Source of the DNA: Pseudomonas lactis
GTDB lineage: Bacteria; Pseudomonadota; Gammaproteobacteria; Pseudomonadales; Pseudomonadaceae
NCBI RefSeq assembly: GCF_001439845.1
Contig: NZ_JYLO01000022.1
Coordinates: forward strand, 28,275 to 92,274
Direction: 5' to 3'
DNA: 64,000 nt
The position numbers were made by a program, and so were the translations under genes. Below, piece by piece: positions 26,250 through 34,290 of the stretch; positions within the stretch are counted from its first letter, which is position 1, and the number at the start of each line of letters is the position of its first letter. The notes under the pieces were generated by a model. That model saw nothing but the letters and a program-made list of their open reading frames with translations, did not search any database and was not told the DNA's origin.

Positions 26250-26260
26250 CGAAGCCTTCC

Positions 26261-27526
26261 TCATAAACGGATGGACAGGCCATCGGCCAAAGATTGGCGG
26301 TAGGCGCGCCACGCGGGCACGCTGCCCATCAACAGGGCGGCTGCCAGGATACCGGCGAGCAACGTCCATTCATATTCGCTCGGCCACGACATCGGCAGGT
26401 CCAGGCCGTAATTGGCCTGCAAATAACCCCGCGAGGCGGCAATGCACAGGTACAGCAACCCCAGGCCCGCCACCACGCCGGACAAGGCCAGGGCGAAGGC
26501 TTCGAAGATCAGCAGCGTTGCGATGTGCCAAGGCCGCGCACCCACCGAGCGCAGGATCGCCATCTCGCGGCGGCGCTCGTTAAGGCTGGTGAGGATCGCC
26601 GTGAGCATGCCGATCAAACCGGTCAGCACCACGAACAGCGAGATCACAAACAAGGCTTTTTCGGCAGTGCCCATCATGCTCCACAACTCTTGCAGCGCGA
26701 CGCCGGGCAGGATCGCCAGCATGGGCTCGCCACGGAATTCATTGATCTGCCGTTGCAAGGCGAAGGTGGAAATCTTGTTGTTCAGGCCGAGCATGAACGC
26801 GGTAATGGCTTGCGGCGTGAGGTCCATATTGCGCGCCTGGTCGGCACTGATGCGGCCTTTGCCCTGTGCCGGCACGCCGTTGTGCCAGTCGATATGGATC
26901 GCTTCCATGCCGCCGAGGCTGATATGCAGCGTGCGGTCCACCGGCGTGCCGGTGCGCTTGAGAATGCCGACCACTGTGAACGGTTTGTCGTCATGCTTGA
27001 CCAGGCTGACCACCGCCACGCCGTGGGCCAGCACCAGCTTGTCACCGAGCTTGTAATGCAGGGCCTCGGCCACTTCGGCGCCGAGCACCACTTCGAACGG
27101 GTCGGTGGCGAAGGCGCGGCCGCTGGCCAGCTCGAGGTTTTGCTTGCGCCCGTACTGGTAGTGCTCGAAGTAGGATTCGTTGGTGCCCATCACCCGGTAG
27201 CCGCGATGGGAATCGCCAAGGGAAATCGGAATCGCCCATTTCACTTGAGGGCTGGCGGCGAAGTGCTCGTAGCTGTCCCAACGGATGTTGTTGGTGGCGT
27301 TGCCGATGCGGAACACCGAGTACAGCAGCAGGTTGACCGAGCCGGAACGGGCGCCGACGATCAGGTCGGTGCCGCTGATGGTGCTGGCGAAACTGTTGCG
27401 CGCCTCGACGCGCACACGCTCCACCGCGAGCAGCAAGCAGACGGAAAGCGCGATGGCAAACGCGGTGAGGATCGCGGTAAAGCGGCGGTTAGCCAGGCTG
27501 GCCATGGCTAGACGGAACAGATACAT
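26261..27526 (-). CDS. FtsX-type ABC permease
   Basis: The 421-residue permease has the FtsX/MacB layout: one N-terminal membrane segment, a large periplasmic domain (about 45-275), and three C-terminal segments with the conserved NERRREMAILRSVGA cytoplasmic loop. Such permeases transmit ATPase motion to the periplasm (mechanotransmission) rather than carrying solutes across the membrane. The start ATG at 27526 is one base after the ATPase stop. With its zinc-operon partners it may help load or release zinc-binding proteins; this is inference. Confidence 0.87.
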   Translation of the reverse strand: MYLFRLAMASLANRRFTAILTAFAIALSVCLLLAVERVRVEARNSFASTISGTDLIVGARSGSVNLLLYSVFRIGNATNNIRWDSYEHFAASPQVKWAIPISLGDSHRGYRVMGTNESYFEHYQYGRKQNLELASGRAFATDPFEVVLGAEVAEALHYKLGDKLVLAHGVAVVSLVKHDDKPFTVVGILKRTGTPVDRTLHISLGGMEAIHIDWHNGVPAQGKGRISADQARNMDLTPQAITAFMLGLNNKISTFALQRQINEFRGEPMLAILPGVALQELWSMMGTAEKALFVISLFVVLTGLIGMLTAILTSLNERRREMAILRSVGARPWHIATLLIFEAFALALSGVVAGLGLLYLCIAASRGYLQANYGLDLPMSWPSEYEWTLLAGILAAALLMGSVPAWRAYRQSLADGLSIRL

Positions 27527-27527
27527 C

Positions 27528-28238
27528 TCAAACCTCTGCGGGCATGGCGGCGCGATTGAGTTCGGCCAGCGACAGGTTGCGGTCGAACAGCGACGCCAGG
27601 CTCTGGTCATGGCTGACAAACAACAGGCTGGCGCCCGCTTCGCGGCATTCGGCGAACAGCAACTGCAGGAAGGCTTCGCGGGCGTCGTAGTCCAGGGCCG
27701 AGGTGGGTTCGTCGGCGATCACCAGCTCTGGCTGGCCGATCAGCGCTCGGGCAGCGGCCACCCGTTGTTGTTGGCCGATGGACAGCGAATCGGCACGGCG
27801 TTCCAGCAGGCTCGGGTCCTTCAAACCCAGGTGTGCGAGCAAGGTCGCAGCGGCCTGGTCGACGCTGCCGTGACGCTGCTTGGCCCGTTGCGCGCGCAGC
27901 TTGGAAAAGTGGCAAGGCAACTCGACGTTCTCGCGCACTGACAGAAACGGCAGCAGGTTGAACTGCTGGAAGATATAGCCGGTGTGGTCCACACGGAAAC
28001 GGTCACGGGCGCCGGCCGAGAGTTCGGTCAACTCTTGGCCGAGCAGGCGAATGCTGCCCTGGCTGGGCTTCTGCACGCCGCCCAGCAGCCCCAGCAAAGT
28101 GGTCTTGCCACTGCCGCTTGGGCCCTTGAGGAACAAGGTTTCCCCGGGTTCCAGGCGGAACGCGGGAATGTCCAGCAACTGCGGGTGACCGGGCCAGTTG
28201 AAGCCCAGGTCGGACAGTTCGATTAACGCTTGAGTCAT
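27528..28238 (-). CDS. ABC transporter ATPase (LolD/MacB-like)
   Basis: The 236-residue ATPase drives the FtsX-type permease encoded next. Walker A is GPSGSGKTT (39-47), the Q-loop is FQQFNLL, Walker B is LVIADEPTSAL, and the H-loop is SHDQSL. The ABC signature reads LSIGQQQR rather than LSGGQ, a substitution seen in some LolD-like ATPases. It is separated from the upstream His-rich gene by a REPIN but runs in the same direction. Confidence 0.9.
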   Translation of the reverse strand: MTQALIELSDLGFNWPGHPQLLDIPAFRLEPGETLFLKGPSGSGKTTLLGLLGGVQKPSQGSIRLLGQELTELSAGARDRFRVDHTGYIFQQFNLLPFLSVRENVELPCHFSKLRAQRAKQRHGSVDQAAATLLAHLGLKDPSLLERRADSLSIGQQQRVAAARALIGQPELVIADEPTSALDYDAREAFLQLLFAECREAGASLLFVSHDQSLASLFDRNLSLAELNRAAMPAEV

Positions 28239-28283
28239 GGGAAGTCAGTGTCGCCTGGTAGTCGAAAATGGCGCCGATCCACT

Positions 28284-28369
28284 GTGGGAGCTGGCTTGCC
28301 TGCGATGGCATCGCTGCAGTGTGCCTGCTGCACCGCGTCGCCTGTATCGCAGGCAAGCCAGCTCTCACA
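28284..28369. repeat. REPIN inside the zinc operon
   Basis: Inverted arms TGTGGGAGCTGGCTTGCCTG... and ...GCAGGCAAGCCAGCTCTCAC flank a short spacer. It lies in the gap between the His-rich DUF2796 gene and the ATPase gene. A strong RNA hairpin here could make downstream expression lower than that of the first gene or protect the upstream message. Confidence 0.88.
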
Positions 28370-28385
28370 TGGACCTTGTTTCAAA

Positions 28386-28985
28386 TCAGAACTTCAGCGT
28401 GGCGGCGGTTGCCGTTGCGTCAACACCTTGCTGACCGCTCGGGCCGATCAGTTGTACCTGAATTTTCTGGGTGGCGGGGAAGGTCTTGAACACCTGGCTC
28501 AAGTCCAGGTTGCCCAGGGCTGTCGGTGTGGCGCAGGTGAACTGGTAATGGGCGTGGATTTCACTGTGGTCGTGATCATGCTTGTGGGCGGCGGCGCCTT
28601 TGCCGTCGGTGGCGTGGTCATCGTCGTCATGCTCGGCTTCCGGTTTGTCACCGAACAACGGGCTGTTGAGTTCCTGGCTGCTGACCACACAACCTGCGGC
28701 CTTGGGCAGGTTGAACAGGGCCGATGGATTTTCCAGCTGTTTGCGCACGGCGGCGACCTTGGCTTTGTCGGCGGCGCTGGTGGCTACATGTTCGAAACCC
28801 ACCAGGTTCATGGCCGGGCTGTCCAGTTCCAGCTCCAGGGCCTGGCCGTCCAGCACGGCATTCAGGCGCCCGACGCCATGTTCATGGGCGCCGAGGCTGC
28901 CGTGCTCGTGGTCATGGTCTTCGTGAGCATGAGCGACAGCCAGTGGCAGCAGGGCAAACGGCAAAGCGAGCAGCAAACGGCGCAT
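28386..28985 (-). CDS. His-rich DUF2796 protein (ZrgA-like zinc binder)
   Basis: The 199-residue exported protein has a signal peptide (MRRLLLALPFALLPLAVAHA). Two histidine/aspartate-rich stretches, HEDHDHEHG after the cleavage site and HKHDHDHSEIHAHY near residue 135, are suited to zinc binding. It belongs to the DUF2796 family, which includes Vibrio ZrgA, a Zur-regulated zinc-uptake component. It is the first gene of the zinc operon, and a palindrome resembling a Zur operator lies 24 bases before its start. Confidence 0.87.
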   Translation of the reverse strand: MRRLLLALPFALLPLAVAHAHEDHDHEHGSLGAHEHGVGRLNAVLDGQALELELDSPAMNLVGFEHVATSAADKAKVAAVRKQLENPSALFNLPKAAGCVVSSQELNSPLFGDKPEAEHDDDDHATDGKGAAAHKHDHDHSEIHAHYQFTCATPTALGNLDLSQVFKTFPATQKIQVQLIGPSGQQGVDATATAATLKF

Positions 28986-29008
28986 GAGAGAGCTCCAGGA
29001 TGAAAGTT

Positions 29009-29030
29009 TTGTTATGTGATCTTATAACAA
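29009..29030 (-). promoter_or_regulatory. Candidate Zur operator before the zinc operon
   Basis: Perfect arms TTGTTAT and ATAACAA are spaced by 8 bases. The inner 13-mer GTGATCTTATAAC (29016-29028) matches GTTAT-N3-ATAAC with one mismatch, and GTTATGTGATCTT overlaps it. It sits just upstream of the DUF2796 start, where repression by zinc-loaded Zur would block the operon. The gene content makes this likely; binding is not shown. Confidence 0.55.
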
Positions 29031-29114
29031 TTGAACCGAGAGTTTGACCGCCCGCTTGGTGTTGCGCAAGCTGCGTGGGAGCATGCCCGTCAGAAAAATG
29101 CAGGAGTAAGGACG

Positions 29115-29459
29115 ATGTTGCGAATTCGTGGAACCATCGGCGACCTGCCGGTGGACTTGACCTTGGAGCTGGACGACGGCGATTGGGCGCGATTGGGCGC
29201 CCAACTGCAGGCCGCGCCAACGCCCAGCGCGCCTACTGCGGCACCGGTCAAACAGAACGAAGACCTGTGGCAGAACGCCCAGGATTTACTGCGCAAGGCC
29301 GGGCAACTCAATGGCCTGGAATTGCTCGACCAACTCGAAGGCCTGGCCGGCGATGCCGGGGCGGGCAAGCGCCTGCTGGTGCGCCTGCGCCACAGCGCCA
29401 ACGTGAAGGTGGCCAGCGGCGGCGACACCCCGCTCTACACCTGGGTCGGCGCTTTGTAG
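29115..29459 (+). CDS. Conserved hypothetical protein, 114 residues
   Basis: A small acidic soluble protein starts MLRIRGTIGDLPVDLTLELDD. A Pro/Ala linker follows at about 38-52, and then a helical C-terminal half (DLLRKAGQLNGLELLDQLEGLAGD). No signal peptide, membrane segment or known motif is recognised. The ATG at 29115 has GGAGTAAGGA upstream. It lies divergent from the zinc operon and convergent with the thioredoxin gene. Its TAG stop is formed by the first bases of a REPIN, so the last residues may have been changed by that insertion. Confidence 0.72.
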   Translation: MLRIRGTIGDLPVDLTLELDDGDWARLGAQLQAAPTPSAPTAAPVKQNEDLWQNAQDLLRKAGQLNGLELLDQLEGLAGDAGAGKRLLVRLRHSANVKVASGGDTPLYTWVGAL

Positions 29460-29555
29460 GAGCGAGCTCGCCCGCGAAAAACTCTCAGGTACCACGTTCA
29501 TCCAGGATGCCCGCGTTATCGTTGTCGTTATTCGCGAGCAAGCTCGCTCCTACAA
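29454..29555. repeat. REPIN, TAGGAGCGAGC class
   Basis: Arms TTGTAGGAGCGAGCT and AGCTCGCTCCTACAA (perfect 15-bp outer arms, inner arms slightly diverged) flank about 70 bases. It overlaps the stop codon of the 114-residue gene and lies before the end of the convergent thioredoxin gene. Confidence 0.9.
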
Positions 29556-29562
29556 GGTTGGG

Positions 29563-30435
29563 TTAGTACAGCGCGGCAAACAACTTGCGGCGGTACACCG
29601 TGACCAGCGGGTGATCATTGCCCAGCAATTCGAACACCTGCAGCAAGGTTTTGTGGGGTAGGCCTTCGCTGTAGCCGCGGTTGCGGATAAACAACTTGAG
29701 CAGCCCTTCCAGCGCCGCGTCGTATTGCTGGCGCGCCAATTGCTGGATCGCCAACTGATAGGCCGCTTCGTCATCCAGCGGGTTTTGCGCCAGGCGGCTT
29801 TTCAGATCGGCGGCGTCCGGCAAGTCCGCAGCCTGGCGCAGGAAGGTGATTTGCGCCTTGGCCCCGGCCAGGGCGGCCTTGTGGTCGTCGCTCTTGACCG
29901 CGTCGAGCACGGCCTGGGCTTCACCCAATTCACCGCGCTCAGCCAGGCAACGTGCATACAGGATCAGCGCGGCGGCGTTGGTGTTGTCTTCGCCCAACAA
30001 CTGCACCAGCAGCGCTTCGGCCTCGCTGATGCGCCCTTCGCTGAACAGCGCCTGAGCCTGCTCCAGCGGGTCCGCCGCAGCCGGTGGTGGCATTTGCACA
30101 TGGGGCTCTAGCATTGCCCGTACTGCCGACTCCGGCTGTGCCCCGGCAAAACCGTCCACCGGTTGGCCATCCTTGAACAGCACCACCGTCGGCAGGCTTT
30201 GAATGCCAAAACGCGCCACGATGTCTTGTTCGGCTTCGCAGTCGACTTTTGCCAGCAGCAACTCGCCCTGATAACTCTCGGCAATCTTCGCCAGCATCGG
30301 CATCAGCGCTTTGCAGGGAGCGCACCACTCGGCCCAGAAATCGACCAGTACGGGCTTTTCGAAGGAGTTCTGAATAACGGCCTGGTCGAAGTTGGCGGTG
30401 GTGACGTCGAAGATGTACGGCGTGGGCTCACTCAT
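29563..30435 (-). CDS. cnoX: CnoX/YbbN-type thioredoxin-fold co-chaperone
   Basis: The 290-residue protein has an N-terminal thioredoxin domain (about 1-110) with the active site WCAPC in FWAEWCAPCKALMP. A helical TPR-like C-terminal half (about 115-290) has repeated alanine/glutamate-rich helices. This is the layout of E. coli CnoX, a holdase that hands proteins to GroEL. Here the full CxxC is kept, whereas E. coli has SxxC, so redox activity is likely. The ATG at 30435 (MSEPTPYIFDV) is used instead of an upstream in-frame start. Confidence 0.85.
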   Translation of the reverse strand: MSEPTPYIFDVTTANFDQAVIQNSFEKPVLVDFWAEWCAPCKALMPMLAKIAESYQGELLLAKVDCEAEQDIVARFGIQSLPTVVLFKDGQPVDGFAGAQPESAVRAMLEPHVQMPPPAAADPLEQAQALFSEGRISEAEALLVQLLGEDNTNAAALILYARCLAERGELGEAQAVLDAVKSDDHKAALAGAKAQITFLRQAADLPDAADLKSRLAQNPLDDEAAYQLAIQQLARQQYDAALEGLLKLFIRNRGYSEGLPHKTLLQVFELLGNDHPLVTVYRRKLFAALY

Positions 30436-30551
30436 GGGGCATCTCGAATAAAGCGGGAATGGGGGCAACTATAAGGGCTGGCGAGGTTGGCTGAAAGTAT
30501 CGTGGTAGCTCCCATCTTGAAATGCATTCCCCTGTGGGAGCGGGCTTGCCC

Positions 30552-30708
30552 TAATGCCAGTCAGTTAAGCGGTCATCGCCTTGCGTAGGAGCGAGCTTGC
30601 TCGCGAAAAACGTGAACGATAACGCGTGCTTGCTGAATGAACGCGGCGCCTTTGAGTTTTTCGCGAGCAAGCTCGCTCCTACAAAAAAACCTTAACTGAC
30701 TGGCATTA
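30552..30708. mobile_element. IS4-like MITE carrying a REPIN
   Basis: This 157-bp element is bounded by perfect 18-bp terminal inverted repeats, TAATGCCAGTCAGTTAAG and its complement. It is flanked by a perfect 10-bp direct repeat, GGGCTTGCCC (30542-30551 and 30709-30718). The ends closely resemble, as I recall them, those of E. coli IS4, whose family makes 10-13-bp target duplications. It has no transposase gene; instead it holds a REPIN of the TAGGAGCGAGC class (30585-30682). The host site is a REP of the GTGGGAGC class that would be restored by exact removal. Confidence 0.85.
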
Positions 30709-30727
30709 GGGCTTGCCCGCGATGGCC

Positions 30728-31384
30728 TCAAGCGCGCCGCGAATGGTACAGGCTCACCTTGCGAAACTCCCAAGGCTCAGCCAGATCTGGCAGGGTCAAG
30801 GCCTCGAGGATCTCCAGCCGCCGGTAATCCGGATGCTGGAAATCCCGTACCCGCGAATCCGCCACCAGCGCTTCGCGGCCACGGGTGAGGAACTGATCCA
30901 GCAACGGCAAGTTGGCGCGGTCGTAGAGCACGTCGGCCACCAGAATCAGGTCGAAGCGGTCGGCTTCGGCAAAAAAGTCTGCCGAATAACTCAGCGGTAC
31001 CTGGTTGAGCTCGGCATTCGCAAGGCAAGCGGCCAAGGCAAGTGGGTCAAGGTCGCAGGCCACCACCTCCAGGGCGCCAGCCTTGACGGCGGCGATCCCG
31101 GCTACGCCCGAACCTGCGCCGAAATCCAGCACGCGTTTGCCGGCGACCCACTCGGGATGCGCCGCCAGGTAACGCGCCAATGCCAGGCCGCTGGCCCAGC
31201 AAAAGCTCCAGTAGGGCGGCTCATGCAGGATGCGCCGGGTTTCTTCCTGGCTGAAGGCGCGGTCCATGTTGTCGGCGTCCAGCAGCCACAACGACAACGC
31301 GGTGCCCGGCAATGGGCAGGGCACCAATTGCGCATCGCCAATCAACGCGCTCAAGGCGTGTTGCAGGCCCAGCGGTGGCGTCAT
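30728..31384 (-). CDS. SAM-dependent methyltransferase (lysine-methyltransferase-like)
   Basis: The 218-residue class I methyltransferase has motif I VLDFGAGSGVAGIAA (about 85-99), the acidic loop CDLDPLAL, and post-II motif DLILVADVLYDRANLPLL, typical of the METTL/ETFB-type protein-lysine methyltransferases. The tryptophan-rich segment PPYWSFCWASG just before motif I is also shared with that group. The target protein is unknown. The start shares ATGA with the end of the lipoprotein gene upstream, so they are co-translated. Confidence 0.8.
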   Translation of the reverse strand: MTPPLGLQHALSALIGDAQLVPCPLPGTALSLWLLDADNMDRAFSQEETRRILHEPPYWSFCWASGLALARYLAAHPEWVAGKRVLDFGAGSGVAGIAAVKAGALEVVACDLDPLALAACLANAELNQVPLSYSADFFAEADRFDLILVADVLYDRANLPLLDQFLTRGREALVADSRVRDFQHPDYRRLEILEALTLPDLAEPWEFRKVSLYHSRRA

Positions 31385-31836
31385 GGCGCCTTGACGAGTT
31401 GCAGGGGGCCGGTGCTCTGGGTGATCGCCTGGGTGACGCGCACGGCAGGCAGATGCAGGATCAACTGGCCGGACTGGCTGGCGCGGCCGCGCAATTCCAC
31501 GCGCGCACCGGCCGGGAAGGCTTCAGGGTTAAAGCGCAGGCGGAAGGCCAGGGGCTTGCCGTTGCCGCTCAGTACGCTGCTGGCGAGCAGTTGCTGCGGG
31601 CGCGAACGGTCGTCGATCACCAGGAGCGCCATCTCGACTTCGGCACCGGCAGGCACGTTGGTCAGGCTGCCGCTGATTTCGCGCTGATAGGCGGGCAGGG
31701 GGCCGAGGTCTTCAATGCCTGGGACTTTTTTCTCTTGCGCCGGGGTGGGTTGAGGCGCGGCCGGCTTGGGGGCTTCGCTGCTGCAGGCGACCAGAAAACT
31801 GAACAGGCTGAGTAGAACGAGTGGTCGTAACTGCAT
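31381..31836 (-). CDS. YbaY-family lipoprotein
   Basis: The 151-residue protein has a lipoprotein signal peptide ending LVAC|S (lipidated Cys18) and a Pro/Ala linker. A YbaY/YscW-like beta domain follows (ISGSLTNVPAGAEVEMALLVIDD to ARVELRGRASQSGQ). It is expected in the outer membrane or at its inner face; the role is unknown, possibly envelope quality control. The start ATG at 31836 follows a GGAG site. It forms a two-gene unit with the methyltransferase. Confidence 0.83.
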   Translation of the reverse strand: MQLRPLVLLSLFSFLVACSSEAPKPAAPQPTPAQEKKVPGIEDLGPLPAYQREISGSLTNVPAGAEVEMALLVIDDRSRPQQLLASSVLSGNGKPLAFRLRFNPEAFPAGARVELRGRASQSGQLILHLPAVRVTQAITQSTGPLQLVKAP

Positions 31837-31975
31837 GTACGGCTCCAGAAAGGACAAAATCCGTGGCTTAAAAATATGAAACATATAAGCCTGCCTATAT
31901 ACCGTAAAGGCTATGGCTTGTCTTGCCACAGGGATGCGCTACCATGGCCCTCCCATTTTTTGTTGCCTGCCAACC

Positions 31976-32440
31976 ATGCACTGTCCCTTCTGCGGTGCCA
32001 ACGACACCAAGGTCATCGACTCGCGTCTGGTCGCCGAGGGCGACCAAGTGCGTCGCCGGCGCGAATGCCTGGCCTGTGGTGAACGTTTCACCACCTTCGA
32101 AACCGCCGAACTGGTGTTGCCGCGTCTGATCAAGTCCGACGGCAGCCGCCAGCCTTTCGACGAAGAAAAACTGCGCGCCGGTATGCAGCGCGCCCTGGAA
32201 AAACGCCCGGTGAGTGTCGAGCGCCTGGAAGCGGCGCTGGTGCATATCAAGCACAAGCTGCGGGCGACCGGCGAGCGCGAGGTCAAGAGCCTGGTGGTCG
32301 GTGAGCTGGTGATGGGCGAGCTGCAAAAGCTCGACGAAGTCGCCTATATCCGTTTTGCCTCGGTGTATCGACGCTTCCAGGACCTCAATGAGTTCCGCGA
32401 AGAGATCGACCGCCTGGCCCGTGAGCCCTCCAAACAATGA
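31976..32440 (+). CDS. nrdR: Transcriptional repressor NrdR
   Basis: Represses ribonucleotide reductase genes when dATP is high. The 154-residue product starts MHCPFCGANDTKVIDSR. It has the zinc ribbon (CPFC...CLAC) and an ATP-cone domain (about 49-139; LVLPRLIKSDGSRQPFDEEKL). The ATG at 31976 gives the conserved N-terminus. Its stop overlaps the ribD start (ATGA), the common nrdR-ribD arrangement. Confidence 0.96.
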   Translation: MHCPFCGANDTKVIDSRLVAEGDQVRRRRECLACGERFTTFETAELVLPRLIKSDGSRQPFDEEKLRAGMQRALEKRPVSVERLEAALVHIKHKLRATGEREVKSLVVGELVMGELQKLDEVAYIRFASVYRRFQDLNEFREEIDRLAREPSKQ

Positions 32441-33564
32441 CCTCTGAACAGGCTGTGCTCGACGCCCACTACATGGCCCGCGCCCTCGAATTGGCGCGCA
32501 AGGGCCTGTACACCACCCACCCCAACCCCCGTGTTGGCTGCGTGATCGTGCGTGACGGGCAGATTGTCGGCGAAGGCTGGCATGAGCGCACCGGCGAACC
32601 CCATGCCGAGCCCAATGCCCTGCGCGCCGCTGGCGACAAGGCCCGTGGCGCGACGGTGTACGTGACCCTTGAACCGTGCAGCCATCATGGCCGTACGCCG
32701 CCCTGCGCCGATGCGCTGGTGACCGCCGGCGTAGCGCGGGTAGTGGCCGGCATGCAGGACCCGAACCCTGAAGTGGCCGGGCGGGGCATGCAGCGCCTGG
32801 CCCAGGCCGGTATCGAGGTGCGCAGCGGTGTGTTGGAAACCGAAGCGCGGGCGCTTAACCCCGGCTTCCTCAAGCGCATGGAGCAGGGCCTGCCGTTTGT
32901 GCGGGTCAAGCTGGCGATGAGCCTGGACGGCCGCACGGCGATGGCCAGCGGCGAAAGCCAGTGGATCACCGGCCCCGCCGCCCGTGCTGCGGTGCAACGC
33001 CTGCGCGCCGAAGCCAGTGTGGTGCTGACCGGTGCCGACACGGTACTGGCCGACGGTGCCCGCTTGACCGTACGCGCCGCCGAACTGGGCCTGGATGAAG
33101 CAACCACCGCCCTGGCCATGTCGCGCCCGCCGTTGCGCGTGCTGATCGATGGCCGCCTGCGGGTGCCGCTCAACGCGCCGTTCTTCAAGGCCGGCCCGGC
33201 ATTGGTCATCACCTGCGTCACCCCAGAGAACCAGTTTCCCCGTGGCCCTGAGTGCCTGGTGGTGCCTGGCGTGGAAGGCCAGGTAGACCTGCGCTCGGCA
33301 TTGGTCGCCCTGGCTGCCCGTGGCGTCAACGACGTGTTGGTGGAAGCTGGGCCAAGCCTGGCCGGTGCGTTTGCCCAACAAGGCCTGGTGGATGAGTACG
33401 TGATATTCATCGCCGGCAAGTTCTTAGGCTCTGCTGCCCGCCCGTTGCTGGATTGGCCGCTTGAGAAGTTGGCCGATGCCCCCCAACTCAAGATCACCGA
33501 CATGCGCGCTGTGGGCGACGACTGGCGAGTCACTGCCATCCCCGTCCCAGCAGTGAGCGTATAA
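32437..33564 (+). CDS. ribD: Bifunctional riboflavin deaminase/reductase RibD
   Basis: Carries out the second and third steps of riboflavin synthesis after GTP opening. The 375-residue product has an N-terminal cytidine-deaminase-like domain with zinc motifs HAEPNAL and PCSHHGRTPPC (about 50-90). A C-terminal dihydrofolate-reductase-like NADPH domain follows from about 150 (KLAMSLDGRTAMASGES). It is translationally coupled to nrdR and followed 48 bases later by riboflavin synthase. Confidence 0.95.
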   Translation: MTSEQAVLDAHYMARALELARKGLYTTHPNPRVGCVIVRDGQIVGEGWHERTGEPHAEPNALRAAGDKARGATVYVTLEPCSHHGRTPPCADALVTAGVARVVAGMQDPNPEVAGRGMQRLAQAGIEVRSGVLETEARALNPGFLKRMEQGLPFVRVKLAMSLDGRTAMASGESQWITGPAARAAVQRLRAEASVVLTGADTVLADGARLTVRAAELGLDEATTALAMSRPPLRVLIDGRLRVPLNAPFFKAGPALVITCVTPENQFPRGPECLVVPGVEGQVDLRSALVALAARGVNDVLVEAGPSLAGAFAQQGLVDEYVIFIAGKFLGSAARPLLDWPLEKLADAPQLKITDMRAVGDDWRVTAIPVPAVSV

Positions 33565-33612
33565 TTCCCGGCCTGCGCTTAAGCGTCAGCCCCTCGTTTT
33601 CAGGAGAACGAA

Positions 33613-34275
33613 ATGTTCACCGGCATTATCGAATCCATCGGCAGCATCCGTGCAATGACCCCCAAAGGCGGCGATGTCCGCCTGCTGGTTGAAACCGGCA
33701 AGCTGGACCTGGGCGACGTCAAGCTGGGCGACAGCATCGCCGTCAGCGGCGTGTGCCTGACCGTCATCGAGCTGCCGGGCAACGGCTTTGCTGCCGATGT
33801 CAGCCGGGAAACCCTGGACTGCACCGCGATGAACGACCTCAAGGCCGGCAGCCCGGTCAACCTGGAAAAAGCCCTGACGCCCACCACGCGCCTGGGCGGT
33901 CACCTGGTCAGCGGCCATGTCGACGGTGTCGGCGAAGTGGTGGCGCGCAGCGAAAACGCCCGCGCCGTGGAATTCCGTATCCGCGCGCCCAAAGAGCTGG
34001 CCAAGTACATCGCTCACAAAGGCTCGATCACCGTCGATGGCACCAGCCTGACCGTGAACGCCGTGAATGGCGCCGAATTTGAACTGACCATCATTCCCCA
34101 CACCCTCAGCGAAACCATCATGGCCTCGTACCAGCCGGGCCGCCGGGTGAACCTGGAAGTGGACTTGCTTGCCCGTTACCTGGAGCGCCTGTTGCTGGGC
34201 GAAAAGGCCGCAGAGCCTGCAGCCGGTAACATCACCGAAAGTTTTCTGGCCGCTAACGGCTACCTGAAATCCTGA
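33613..34275 (+). CDS. ribE: Riboflavin synthase, alpha subunit
   Basis: Dismutates two lumazine molecules into riboflavin and a pyrimidine. The 220-residue product consists of two similar lumazine-binding domains: MFTGIIESIGSI with GVCLTV, and GHVDGVGEVV with GTSLTVNAV. GGAG lies 9 bases before the ATG. It is sometimes named ribC. No FMN riboswitch precedes it. Confidence 0.95.
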   Translation: MFTGIIESIGSIRAMTPKGGDVRLLVETGKLDLGDVKLGDSIAVSGVCLTVIELPGNGFAADVSRETLDCTAMNDLKAGSPVNLEKALTPTTRLGGHLVSGHVDGVGEVVARSENARAVEFRIRAPKELAKYIAHKGSITVDGTSLTVNAVNGAEFELTIIPHTLSETIMASYQPGRRVNLEVDLLARYLERLLLGEKAAEPAAGNITESFLAANGYLKS

Positions 34276-34290
34276 CCAAGGGGGTGCCGC

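Noticed and set aside
26294..27511. A 405-codon plus-strand open frame
   Set aside because: It is antisense to the FtsX-type permease, has composition typical of a complement shadow (His/Gln/Arg-rich) and no ribosome site.
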